The position numbers and the translations under genes were made by a program. Shown here one piece after another: positions 55,415-64,000 of a DNA stretch of 64,000 bases. The notes beneath the pieces were generated by a model. It was not told the DNA's origin, did not search any database, and worked only from the letters and a program-made list of their open reading frames with translations. Numbering within the stretch: the stretch's first letter is position 1; the number at the start of each line of letters is the position of its first letter. This DNA comes from Patulibacter sp. SYSU D01012 (GTDB lineage Bacteria > Actinomycetota > Thermoleophilia > Solirubrobacterales > Solirubrobacteraceae), in NCBI RefSeq assembly GCF_017916475.1, contig NZ_JAFMTB010000002.1:744001-808000 (forward strand), read 5' to 3'.

Positions 55415-55906
55415 CTACGGGCGCAGGCCCGGCTCGATCCGGTCGAGCACGCGCGTCCAGATCGCACCGAGCTGATCCTGCTCCTCCGCGGTCAGCAGGT
55501 CGTGGAAGCGGGCGCGCACCTCCTCGAGGTAGTCGGCGCGGGCCGCCGCGACGCGCCGGCGGCCCTCGTCCGTCAGCACCGCGAAGTAGCCCCGCGCGTC
55601 GGTCTCGCAGCGGTTGCGGACCACGAGGCCGTCCTTCTCGAGGCGGTCGATCAGGCGGGTCAGGCCGCTGCGGCTGAGCACCGCGCTCTTGGCCAGGTCC
55701 GACAGCCGCATCTGCCCGTCCGGGGCGTCGGACAGCAGCATGAGGACCTCGTACGTGGAGTTCTGCAGCCCGTGCCGCTGCTCCAGCTCGGTCTCCAGCT
55801 CGCGCTGCAGCAGGACGTACGAGCGCAGCATGCCCCGCCACGCCGCCAGCTCGCGCGTGCTGAGGAGGCGGGCGCCGGTCGTCGTGTCGGTCTCGGGGGT
55901 GCTCAT
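55415..55906 (-). CDS. MarR-family transcriptional regulator
   Basis: A 163-residue MarR-type winged helix repressor: LQNSTYEVLMLLSDAPDGQMRLSDLAK, the recognition helix LSRSGLTRLIDRLEKDGLV and wing NRCETDARGYFAVLTDEGRR. Divergent from the WrbA-like quinone reductase gene 105 bases away, so it probably senses quinones or other phenolic/oxidising compounds. ATG 55906 chosen; GTG 55915 is in frame upstream but overlaps a candidate operator. Confidence 0.9.
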   Translation of the reverse strand: MSTPETDTTTGARLLSTRELAAWRGMLRSYVLLQRELETELEQRHGLQNSTYEVLMLLSDAPDGQMRLSDLAKSAVLSRSGLTRLIDRLEKDGLVVRNRCETDARGYFAVLTDEGRRRVAAARADYLEEVRARFHDLLTAEEQDQLGAIWTRVLDRIEPGLRP

Positions 55907-55919
55907 GGTGCTCACATTG

Positions 55920-55931
55920 TTGCACCGGCAA
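55920..55931. promoter_or_regulatory. Candidate MarR operator between marR and wrbA
   Basis: TTGC-ACCG-GCAA, a perfect 4-base inverted repeat spaced by four bases, in the divergent intergenic region 14 bases from the marR start. A TATGGT (55951-55956) is a possible wrbA -10. Confidence 0.45.
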
Positions 55932-56010
55932 GCGCCTGTGCCTAGTCCGTTATGGTCGGCACGGGTACGTGGTCCACGCACCCCCCCCGCTCCCCACCCT
56001 GGAGAACCGC

Positions 56011-56625
56011 ATGAGCACGAAGATCCTCGTCGCCTACTACTCGTCGACGGGCAACGTCCACCGGCTGGCCACCGCCGTCGCGGCCGGCGCCGAGAGCGCC
56101 GGCGCCGAGGTGCGCCTGCGCAAGGCGCCCGAGCTCGCGCCGCCGGAGGCCGTCGCGTCCAACCCCGCGTGGCAGGCGCACCTCGACGCCACGAAGGACG
56201 TCCCCGAGGTCGCCGCGGACGACTTCGTGTGGGCGGACGGCTACGCCCTCGGCACCCCGACGCGCTACGGCACGCCGTCGGCGCAGCTCAAGCAGGTCAT
56301 CGACTCGCTCGGCCCGCAGTGGGCGCAGGGGCTGCTGGCCGACAAGGCGGCCACGGCGTTCGTCTCGGCGAGCAACGCCCACGGCGGCAACGAGTCCACG
56401 ATCCTGACGCTGAACAACGTCTTCGCGCACTTCGGCGCCGTGATCGTCCCGACGGGCTACACCGGCGAGGACCCGTACGGTGCCGGCGGCAACCCGTACG
56501 GCACGGGCTACCCGAGCGGCGGCGCGACCGACGCCGCGCTGCCGGAGGACGTGCAGGCGAAGGCCCGGTACCAGGGCGAGCGCCTGGCGAAGATCGCCGA
56601 GCTGCTGCAGCCGCTGCGCGGCTGA
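56011..56625 (+). CDS. wrbA: NAD(P)H:quinone oxidoreductase, WrbA type
   Basis: A 204-residue flavodoxin-fold FMN protein that reduces quinones by two electrons, protecting against redox cycling. The N-terminal FMN phosphate loop is VAYYSSTGNVHRLA, and later motifs GTPTRYGTPSAQLKQVID and FVSASNAHGGNESTILTL are WrbA signatures. Length is right for WrbA. GGAG is placed upstream of ATG 56011. Divergent from the MarR gene, which likely represses it. Confidence 0.92.
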   Translation: MSTKILVAYYSSTGNVHRLATAVAAGAESAGAEVRLRKAPELAPPEAVASNPAWQAHLDATKDVPEVAADDFVWADGYALGTPTRYGTPSAQLKQVIDSLGPQWAQGLLADKAATAFVSASNAHGGNESTILTLNNVFAHFGAVIVPTGYTGEDPYGAGGNPYGTGYPSGGATDAALPEDVQAKARYQGERLAKIAELLQPLRG

Positions 56626-56633
56626 GCCGCGCC

Positions 56634-56663
56634 GGGCCGGGGCGCCGTCCGGCGCCCCGGCCC
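56634..56663. terminator. Bidirectional hairpin between wrbA and gpmI
   Basis: Perfect 13-base stem (gggccggggcgcc with ggcgccccggccc), four-base loop, between convergent stops; ends both wrbA and the glycolytic operon. Confidence 0.75.
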
Positions 56664-56666
56664 GTC

Positions 56667-58280
56667 CTAGGCCGCGTCGCCCGCGATCATCGAGCGCCCG
56701 GTCATCGCCGCGGGCTGCTCCACGCCGAGCAGGTCCAGGACGGTCGGCGCCACGTCGGCCAGCACGCCCTCGTCCCGCAGGGTCAGGCCCTCGCGGGTGA
56801 CCACGAACGGCACCGGGTTGAGCGAGTGCGCGGTGTTCGGCGACCCGTCGGGCTCGAGCATGTGGTCCGCGTTGCCGTGGTCGGCGGTGACGAGCAGCAC
56901 GCCCCCGCTCTCCGTCACGACGCGCACGACGTCGGCCAGGCACGCGTCGACGGTCTCGATCGCCTTCACGGCCGCCGGGATGGAGCCCGTGTGGCCCACC
57001 ATGTCCGGGTTGGCGAAGTTGATGATCCCGAAGCGCGGGTCGTGCTCCTGCCACAGCCGCACGAACGCGGCGGCGGCCTCGCGGGCCGACATCTCGGGCT
57101 TGTGGTCGTACGTCGGCACGTCGCGCGGGCTCGGGACGACGTCGCGGAACTCGGCGCGGTGCTCCGCCTCGATGCCGCCGTTGAAGAAGTACGTGACGTG
57201 CGGGTACTTCTCGGTCTCCGCCACGTGGATCTGCGCGCCGCCCGTGGACTCGATCACGTCGGCCAGGGTGATCTCGGGGTTGCGCGGCGGGAACGCGACG
57301 GGGTACGGCCAGTCGGCCTTGTACTGCGTCATGCACACGTAGTCCTCGGGGCGCACCGGCGGCGCGCCGTCCGGGGTGCCGCGGTCGACGTCCGCGAAGC
57401 CCGGCTGGGCGAGCGCGCGGGTGATCTCCCGGACGCGGTCGGGCCGGAAGTTCGTGACGATCACGGCGTCGCCGGGGCGGATCGTCGCCTCGTCCCCGAC
57501 GGTCGTGGCCGTGACGAACTCGTCGGTCTCGTCGCGGTCGTACGCGGCGCGCACGGCGTCGGCGCCGGTCCCGGCGTGGTGCGCGGCCTTCCCGTGCACG
57601 AGCAGGTCGTACGCCTGCTGGATCCGCTCCCAGCGCTGGTCGCGGTCCATCGCGAAGTAGCGGCCGATCACCGAGCCGACGCGGGCGTGGCCCGGGCCCT
57701 GGGCGGACGCGTCGGCGCACCAGCCCTCGACGGTCTCCAGGTAGCCGGCGCCCGCGGTCGGCAGCGTGTCGCGTCCGTCCGTGAAGGCGTGCACGACGAG
57801 GTCGTCGACGCCCAGCTCGACGCCGGTCCGGATGAGCGACTCCAGGTGCGTCCAGCCGGAGTGGACGCCGCCGTCGGAGACCAGGCCGATCAGGTGCACG
57901 CGGCGGCCGCGCTCGGGCGCGCCGCCCCCGCCGGTGAAGGCGCGCTGCAGCTCGGGCACCTCGCGGATCGACCCGTCGGCGACGGCGTCGTCGATGCGGG
58001 CCAGGTCCTGCTTGACGACGGTGCCGGCGCCGAGGTTGAGGTGGCCGACCTCGCTGTTGCCCATCTGCCCCTCGGGCAGCCCGACGGCGGGGCCGCACGC
58101 GATGAGCTGCGCGTGCGGGTAGCGCTGCCAGAGCCCGTCGAACGTCGGCGTCTCCGCGAGGGAGACGGCGTTGCCGGGCCCGGGATCCGCCAGGCCGAAG
58201 CCGTCGAGGATCACGAGCGCGACCGACGGCGCGGCGTCGGGCCGCGTCACGCCGACCGGCGTCTCCCCCGCGGCGCTCAT
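56667..58280 (-). CDS. gpmI: 2,3-bisphosphoglycerate-independent phosphoglycerate mutase
   Basis: A 537-residue Mn-dependent mutase interconverting 3- and 2-phosphoglycerate. Alkaline-phosphatase-like domain with VALVILDGFGLAD and the nucleophile Ser76 in EGQMGNSEVGHLNLGAG; phosphatase/transferase linker DGGVHSGWTHLESLI; C-terminal metal residues in NFANPDMVGHTG and VTADHGNADHML. It is last in the operon gap-pgk-tpiA-gpmI, its ATG overlapping the tpiA stop. Confidence 0.96.
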   Translation of the reverse strand: MSAAGETPVGVTRPDAAPSVALVILDGFGLADPGPGNAVSLAETPTFDGLWQRYPHAQLIACGPAVGLPEGQMGNSEVGHLNLGAGTVVKQDLARIDDAVADGSIREVPELQRAFTGGGGAPERGRRVHLIGLVSDGGVHSGWTHLESLIRTGVELGVDDLVVHAFTDGRDTLPTAGAGYLETVEGWCADASAQGPGHARVGSVIGRYFAMDRDQRWERIQQAYDLLVHGKAAHHAGTGADAVRAAYDRDETDEFVTATTVGDEATIRPGDAVIVTNFRPDRVREITRALAQPGFADVDRGTPDGAPPVRPEDYVCMTQYKADWPYPVAFPPRNPEITLADVIESTGGAQIHVAETEKYPHVTYFFNGGIEAEHRAEFRDVVPSPRDVPTYDHKPEMSAREAAAAFVRLWQEHDPRFGIINFANPDMVGHTGSIPAAVKAIETVDACLADVVRVVTESGGVLLVTADHGNADHMLEPDGSPNTAHSLNPVPFVVTREGLTLRDEGVLADVAPTVLDLLGVEQPAAMTGRSMIAGDAA

Positions 58281-59035
58281 GCGCGCGCCGCCTGGACGAT
58301 CGCGGCGAGCGACTTCGGGTCGAGCGCGGCGCCGCCGACGAGCGCGCCGTCGACGTCGGGCAGGCCCAGCAGCTCGGCGGCGTTCTCGGGCTTCACCGAG
58401 CCGCCGTACTGGATGCGGATCGCGTCGGCGGCCGCGGCCGAGCGGTCGGCGACGAGCGCGCGGATGAACGCGCAGGCGTCCTGCGCCTGCTGCGGCGTGG
58501 CGACCTTGCCGGTGCCGATGGCCCAGACGGGCTCGTAGGCGATCGTCACCCGCGCCAGGTCGGCGTCGGCGACGTCGGCCAGGCCCTCGGTCGTCTGGCG
58601 ACGCAGCACATCCTCGGTCTGCTCGCCCTCGCGCTCCGCCTCGGTCTCGCCGACGCAGAGGATGGGCTCCAGGCCCGCGGCGAGCAGCGCCGGGACCTTC
58701 TCGCGCAGCGCGGCGTCCGTCTCGCCGAAGTACTGGCGGCGCTCCGAGTGGCCGACGACGACGCCGTGGACGTCGAGCTCGTCGAGCATCGGGATCGAGA
58801 TCTCGCCCGTGAACGCGCCGTTCGTCGCCTGGTGGACGTTCTGCGCGTAGACCTGCACGGACGAGCCGCGCGTCGAGTCGACGACGGCCTGCAGCGCCGT
58901 GAAGGGCACGCAGACGCCGACCTGCACGTCGTCGACGTCGCCCACCAGCGGCAGGATGCCGCTCACGAACTCCTCGGCCTCCGCGATCGTCTTGTGCATC
59001 TTCCAGTTGCCGGCTACGAACGGCGTGCGGGACAT
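58277..59035 (-). CDS. tpiA: Triose-phosphate isomerase
   Basis: A 252-residue TIM barrel enzyme interconverting DHAP and glyceraldehyde-3-phosphate. Active-site motifs are AGNWKMHK (N10, K12), HSERR after VVVG, the catalytic Glu in IAYEPVWAIGTGK, and GGSVKPENA phosphate binding. Length is normal. ATG 59035 follows pgk by 44 bases with GAGGT upstream. Confidence 0.97.
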   Translation of the reverse strand: MSRTPFVAGNWKMHKTIAEAEEFVSGILPLVGDVDDVQVGVCVPFTALQAVVDSTRGSSVQVYAQNVHQATNGAFTGEISIPMLDELDVHGVVVGHSERRQYFGETDAALREKVPALLAAGLEPILCVGETEAEREGEQTEDVLRRQTTEGLADVADADLARVTIAYEPVWAIGTGKVATPQQAQDACAFIRALVADRSAAAADAIRIQYGGSVKPENAAELLGLPDVDGALVGGAALDPKSLAAIVQAARA

Positions 59036-59079
59036 CGGGGACCTCGGAGGTCGTGGGGTGTGCGGGAGGGGGCGGTGGA

Positions 59080-60306
59080 TCAGCGGAGGGCCTCGACGCC
59101 CGGAAGCGTCTTGCCCTCGATGAGCTCGAGCGACGCGCCGCCGCCCGTGGAGAGGTGGGTGACCTGGTCGCCCAGGCCGAACTGCTGGAGCGCGGCGGCG
59201 CTGTCGCCGCCGCCGACCACGGTCGTGGCGGTCGTCTCGGCGACGGCCTCGGCCACCGCGCGGGTGCCGGCGGCGAACGGCGCCAGCTCGAACGCGCCCA
59301 TCGGGCCGTTCCAGAAGACGGAGCCGGCGGCGAGGATCTCCTCGCGGTAGGCCGCGGCGGTGCGCGGGCCGACGTCCAGGCCCATCCAGCCGTCGGGCGT
59401 GTCCACGCCGTCGACGTCGCGGTGCTCCGTGTCGGCCGAGAACTCGCGGCCGACGCGCAGGTCGACCGGCAGCAGCAGGCGGCAGCCCTTCAGCTCGGCG
59501 TCGCGGAGCGCGCGGGCGGCGGGCTCGACGCCCTCGTCCTCGCACAGCGACGAGCCGACGTCGTGGCCCTGCGCCTTGAAGAACGGGAACGCCATCGCGC
59601 CGCCGATGAGGATCGTGTCGGCGCGCTCGAGGAACGCGTCGATGACGCCGATCTTGTCCGTCACCTTCGCGCCGCCCACGATGGCGACGAGCGGACGGCC
59701 CGGGTCGGCCAGGATGCCCTCGAGCGTCTCGACCTCGCGCTGCAGCAGCAGGCCGGCGGCGCGCTGGTCCACGTGGTGGGCGACGCCCTCGGTCGAGGCG
59801 TGGGCGCGGTGCGCGGCGCCGAACGCGTCGTTGACGTACACGCCGTCGCTCAGCGCGGCGTAGGCCTGCGCCAGGTCGGCGTCGTTCTTCGTCTCGCCGT
59901 CCTCGAAGCGGACGTTCTCGAGCATGAGGACGCCGCCGGGCTGCAGTGCCTGCGCGCGGCGCGTCGACTCCTCGCCGACGACCTCGGGCGAGAGGACGAC
60001 CTCGCGCTCCAGCAGCTGGGCGAGGCGGGCGGCGACGGGCGCCAGGGAGAGCTTGGGGTCGACGCCCTTCGGCCGGCCCAGGTGGGCGGCGAGGACGAGC
60101 GACGCCCCCTCGTCGAGGAGCCGCTGCAGCGTCGGGACGGCGGCGCGGATGCGCGTGTCGTCCGTGATCAGCTCGGCCGGCGCGTTCGAGTCGGCCGGCG
60201 GCTCCTTGGCGAGCGGGACGTTGAAGTCGACCCGCACGAAGACGCGCTTCCCGGCGACGTCGAGCCCGTCCAGGGTCCGGAGGGGGGCGGCGGCGGGAGC
60301 GGTCAT
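59080..60306 (-). CDS. pgk: Phosphoglycerate kinase
   Basis: A 408-residue two-domain kinase, ATP formation from 1,3-bisphosphoglycerate. N-terminal RVDFNVPLAKE, substrate residues in LAAHLGRPKG, MLENVRFE; C-terminal nucleotide motifs VAIVGGAKVTDKIG and GGGDSAAALQQFGLG, STGGGASLELIEGK. Ten extra residues precede the usual start. The gene ends 44 bases before tpiA. Confidence 0.97.
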   Translation of the reverse strand: MTAPAAAPLRTLDGLDVAGKRVFVRVDFNVPLAKEPPADSNAPAELITDDTRIRAAVPTLQRLLDEGASLVLAAHLGRPKGVDPKLSLAPVAARLAQLLEREVVLSPEVVGEESTRRAQALQPGGVLMLENVRFEDGETKNDADLAQAYAALSDGVYVNDAFGAAHRAHASTEGVAHHVDQRAAGLLLQREVETLEGILADPGRPLVAIVGGAKVTDKIGVIDAFLERADTILIGGAMAFPFFKAQGHDVGSSLCEDEGVEPAARALRDAELKGCRLLLPVDLRVGREFSADTEHRDVDGVDTPDGWMGLDVGPRTAAAYREEILAAGSVFWNGPMGAFELAPFAAGTRAVAEAVAETTATTVVGGGDSAAALQQFGLGDQVTHLSTGGGASLELIEGKTLPGVEALR

Positions 60307-60348
60307 GGTCGTGCGGGTCTCCTTCGGGGTCGTGCGGTGCGGGCGGGG

Positions 60349-61497
<1,149 letters not shown>

Positions 61498-63417
61498 TCA
61501 CGACCCCACGCTCCGGTGCAGGTGGGCGTAGATCTCGCGGGCGAGCTTGCCGGGCAGCCCGGGCGTCGCCTCGAGCTGGTCGCGGCTCGCGGCCAGGACC
61601 GCGTCGGGCGAGCCGAAGTGCGTCAGCAGCGCCTTGCGTCGCGCCGGCCCGACGCCCGGCAGGTCGTCGAGCACGGATCCCGTCAGCTTCTTGTCGCGGC
61701 GACCGCGGTGGTGGGTGATCGCGAAGCGGTGCGCCTCGTCGCGGGCGCGCTGCAGCATCTGCAGGCCGGGCGTCTCGTGCCCCAGGATCACGGGCGCGCT
61801 GCGGCCGGGCAGGAAGACCTCCTCGATCCGCTTCGCGAGCGAGATGACGGCGACGCCGCGCTCGACGAACCCCTCGAGCGCCCCGACGCCCGCGGACAGC
61901 TGCCCCTTGCCGCCGTCGATGACGATCAGGTCGGGCAGCGCGGCGAACGACTCGTCCTTGTTGGGCTCGTCGATCCCCTTCTCCTGCTGGCGGGTCCACT
62001 GCGCCATCCGGCGGCGGAGGACCTCGTTCATCGAGCGGAAGTCGTCCGGCGTGCCCTCTTCGAGATCGCGGATGACGAAGCGGCGGTAGTGCTGCTTGGC
62101 CGGCACGCCGCCCTCGAGGACGACCATGGACGCGACGGTCTCGTTGCCCATGAGGTGCGAGATGTCGTAGCACTCGACCCGCACCGGCAGGCGCTCCAGA
62201 CCCAGGGCGGACTGCAGGTCGTTCAGCGCCTCGACCCGCTGCTCGCGGCTGCGCTCGGCCTTCAGCCGCTCCTGCCCCAGCGCGAGCTCGGCGTTGCGCA
62301 TCGCCATGTCGAGGATGCGGCGGCGGTCGCCGCGCTGCGGGGTGACGACCTCGACCTTGCGGCCGCGGATCTCGGACAGCGCGGTGGCCAGCGCGTCGTG
62401 CTGCGAGACGGCGTCGGGCACGAGCACGGTCGGCGGGATGACCGCGCCGGCGTAGTAGCTCATGGCGAACTGGTCGACGACCTCGGCCACGACGGCGTCG
62501 GGCTCCTCGCCCCGCCCGACGGCCTCCCCCGCCACGCCGGTCAGGTAGAAGGACTGGCGGTCGACGAGCGAGCCGTCGCGCACCTGGAAGACCTGCGCGT
62601 TGGCGTCGTCGCCGTCGACCGTGACGGCGATCGCGTCGAGCGTGCCGATCGACGGCCCCATCACGCGCTGGCGCTCGAGCAGCGAGCGGACGGCCTGCAG
62701 GCGGTCGCGCTCGCGGGCCGCGCGCTCGTAGTCCTGCTCCGCGGCCGCGTCCTTCATGCGGTCCTCGATCGTCGTCTCGATCTCGCGGTAGCGGCCGTCG
62801 AGGAACGCCATGACGCCCCCGATCGCGTCGCGGTACTCCGCGCGCGAGACGTAGCCGACGCAGGGGGCCGTGCACCGCTCGATGTGGTAGTCGAGGCAGG
62901 GCGAGCCGGAGCGCCGGCCGGGCTCGGCGCCCTGGCACGTGCGGAACTGGAACAGGCGGCCGAGCAGGTCGAGCGTCGCGCGCACGCGCTTGGCGTTCGA
63001 GTACGGCCCGAAGTACCGGTACCCCTGGCGGTGCCGCTCGCGCGTGGAGTAGACGCGCGGGTAGTCCTCGGAGAGCGTGACGCAGATGTACGGGTACGAC
63101 TTGTCGTCGCGCAGCCGGATGTTGAACTGCGGCTGGTACTGCTTGATGAACCCGTTCTCGACGAGCAGCGCCTCCGTCTCGCTGGCCACGAGGACGAACT
63201 CGATGTGGTCGATCACGTCCACGAGCTCGACCGCCCCGCGCGTGACCGGGTTGGAGAAGTGGTTCGCCACCCGCTTGCGGATCGAGCGGGCCTTGCCGAC
63301 GTAGACGACCGTGCCGTCGCGGTCGCGGAAGAGGTAGACGCCGGGACCGTCCGGCAGGGCCTTGCGTTGCGCGGCCAGCCGTTCGACGCGGCCCGGGGAG
63401 GAGGAACGCGACGCCAT
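61498..63417 (-). CDS. uvrC: UvrABC system protein C
   Basis: The nucleotide-excision-repair nuclease, 639 residues. N-terminal GIY-YIG nuclease (GPGVYLFRDRDGTVVYVGKA), Cys-rich ERCTAPCVGYVSRAEYRD, the UVR domain (AAEQDYERAARERDRLQAVR), the RNase H-like endonuclease domain (DLIVIDGGKGQLSAG), and C-terminal helix-hairpin-helix (LDDLPGVGPARRKALLTHFG). It makes both incisions around lesions marked by UvrAB. Start ATG 63417 follows TATCCT by seven bases. No LexA box seen at its start. Confidence 0.96.
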   Translation of the reverse strand: MASRSSSPGRVERLAAQRKALPDGPGVYLFRDRDGTVVYVGKARSIRKRVANHFSNPVTRGAVELVDVIDHIEFVLVASETEALLVENGFIKQYQPQFNIRLRDDKSYPYICVTLSEDYPRVYSTRERHRQGYRYFGPYSNAKRVRATLDLLGRLFQFRTCQGAEPGRRSGSPCLDYHIERCTAPCVGYVSRAEYRDAIGGVMAFLDGRYREIETTIEDRMKDAAAEQDYERAARERDRLQAVRSLLERQRVMGPSIGTLDAIAVTVDGDDANAQVFQVRDGSLVDRQSFYLTGVAGEAVGRGEEPDAVVAEVVDQFAMSYYAGAVIPPTVLVPDAVSQHDALATALSEIRGRKVEVVTPQRGDRRRILDMAMRNAELALGQERLKAERSREQRVEALNDLQSALGLERLPVRVECYDISHLMGNETVASMVVLEGGVPAKQHYRRFVIRDLEEGTPDDFRSMNEVLRRRMAQWTRQQEKGIDEPNKDESFAALPDLIVIDGGKGQLSAGVGALEGFVERGVAVISLAKRIEEVFLPGRSAPVILGHETPGLQMLQRARDEAHRFAITHHRGRRDKKLTGSVLDDLPGVGPARRKALLTHFGSPDAVLAASRDQLEATPGLPGKLAREIYAHLHRSVGS

Positions 63418-63478
63418 CCCTTCGAGGATACGTCGCGCGCCGCCCCGGCCCGCCGCCACCGGGATGCGGGCGCGCCGG

Positions 63479-64000
63479 TCACGCGATCAGCCGGATCGCC
63501 AGGGCGTCAGCCAGGCCCCCGGTCGGGTCGTAGCCCTTCATCAGCGCGATGATCCGCGCGACGTACTGGCGGGTCTCCGCGAACGGCGGGATGCCCCGGT
63601 AGCGCGCCACGGCGCCCTCCCCCGCGTTGTACGCCGCGAGCGCCAGCGGCACCGACCCCAGCCGGCGCAGCAGGCCGCCCATGAGCTTGGCCTGCGCGTC
63701 GATCGCCTGCTCTGGATCGAACGGATCCCGCAGCCCGACGCTGCGCGCCGTGCCGGGCATGAACTGCGCGATCCCCTGCGCCCCGACCGGCGAGCGCGCG
63801 TTCGGGTCGAACCCCGACTCCTGCCGCAGCTGCGCCGCCAGCAGCGCCGCCGACACCTTGTGCCGGATCGCCGCCGCCCGGATCGGCGCCCGGAACCGCT
63901 CGGGCACCCACGGCGGGAGCGCCCCCGACTGCGCCGGCGCGGCGGGGTTGCGGCCCTGCTCGGCCACGTGCGCCGACCCCGTGTCGCGCACGTAGCCGAA
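63479..64000 (-). CDS. Lytic transglycosylase (SLT fold), 5'-truncated at window end
   Basis: C-terminal 173 residues of an SLT/Slt70-like goose lysozyme domain that cleaves peptidoglycan between MurNAc and GlcNAc. The catalytic Glu is in LAAQLRQESGFDPNARSPVGAQGIAQFMP, and GGLLRRLGSVPLALAAYNAGEGAV and YVARIIALMKGY are typical. The reading frame remains open beyond the window edge (Phe-Gly-Tyr before the GTG at 63991), so the real start, and any signal peptide or other domain, lies outside. Confidence 0.88.
   Translation of the reverse strand, partial: FGYVRDTGSAHVAEQGRNPAAPAQSGALPPWVPERFRAPIRAAAIRHKVSAALLAAQLRQESGFDPNARSPVGAQGIAQFMPGTARSVGLRDPFDPEQAIDAQAKLMGGLLRRLGSVPLALAAYNAGEGAVARYRGIPPFAETRQYVARIIALMKGYDPTGGLADALAIRLIA

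Overview
This window is bacterial chromosome of very high GC content, with coding frames dominated by G/C third positions, many GTG starts and closely packed genes. The gene set suggests a high-GC actinobacterium: DnaE2/ImuB mutagenesis genes under CGAAC-N4-GTTCG LexA boxes, a HAIR-like heat-shock site, HxlR and FadR regulators, a Cys-type CcmE and a luciferase-like monooxygenase. The presence of tgt, a type I Ccm pathway and several secreted proteins I cannot place fits the deep-branching class Thermoleophilia (Solirubrobacterales, for example Patulibacter or Conexibacter relatives). The lineage is inference from gene style. I see no insertion sequence, integrase, prophage, plasmid function or CRISPR array.

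Layout. 1-4.6 kb: YbjQ-like protein, PhzF-like isomerase, threonine dehydratase, and an acyl-CoA dehydrogenase divergent from a FadR-type regulator. 4.7-10.8 kb: a forward operon of amine permease, glutamine-synthetase-like gamma-glutamyl ligase, gamma-glutamyl hydrolase, aldehyde dehydrogenase and short-chain dehydrogenase, which reads as a pathway that caps an amine with glutamate, oxidises it and removes the cap. 10.8-22.2 kb: RidA with an unknown partner, a secreted alpha/beta hydrolase, a DUF255 thioredoxin-like protein, a secreted unknown, glutamine synthetase, an HxlR/CMD-like pair and a second amino acid permease. 22.5-31.3 kb: a DNA-damage mutagenesis locus (dnaE2, a DUF6504-like gene, imuB) interrupted by a pilin-like gene and a phosphate-transport operon. 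31.3-36.6 kb: GNAT, HAD phosphatase, a luciferase-like/SCP2 fusion, a LysR regulator and a DMT exporter. 36.8-39.3 kb: RNase P RNA, lexA, tRNA-Leu and a secreted beta-propeller protein. 39.4-46.7 kb: PmbA, SecG and two opposed cytochrome c maturation operons (ccmE-ccmF-ccmI and ccmG-ccmH-ccdA) flanking tRNA-Gly. 46.7-56.6 kb: secreted unknown, argS, rlmH, a phosphoesterase/lipoprotein/Ser-Thr kinase cluster, tgt, hsp20 and a marR/wrbA pair. 56.7-64 kb: a glycolytic operon gap-pgk-tpiA-gpmI, uvrC, and a lytic transglycosylase that runs off the window.

The most notable observation is regulatory. The three damage-inducible genes dnaE2, the DUF6504-like gene and imuB share one composite promoter: CGTCCGYC, then exactly 8 bases, then GAACAT lying inside the LexA box, with the start codon 6-9 bases further on. 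This spacing copies the RecA-independent (PafBC-type) actinobacterial promoter, so these genes may respond to both LexA and a second damage sensor and be translated from leaderless mRNAs. More generally, about a dozen genes here have a TANNNT element 6-8 bases before the start codon and mostly no Shine-Dalgarno sequence. Other points to check are the amine operon with an SDR and no amine oxidase, a CcmE with CxxxF in place of HxxxY, a carboxymuconolactone-decarboxylase-like protein with no cysteine beside a Cys-Cys HxlR regulator, and a luciferase-like/SCP2 fusion.
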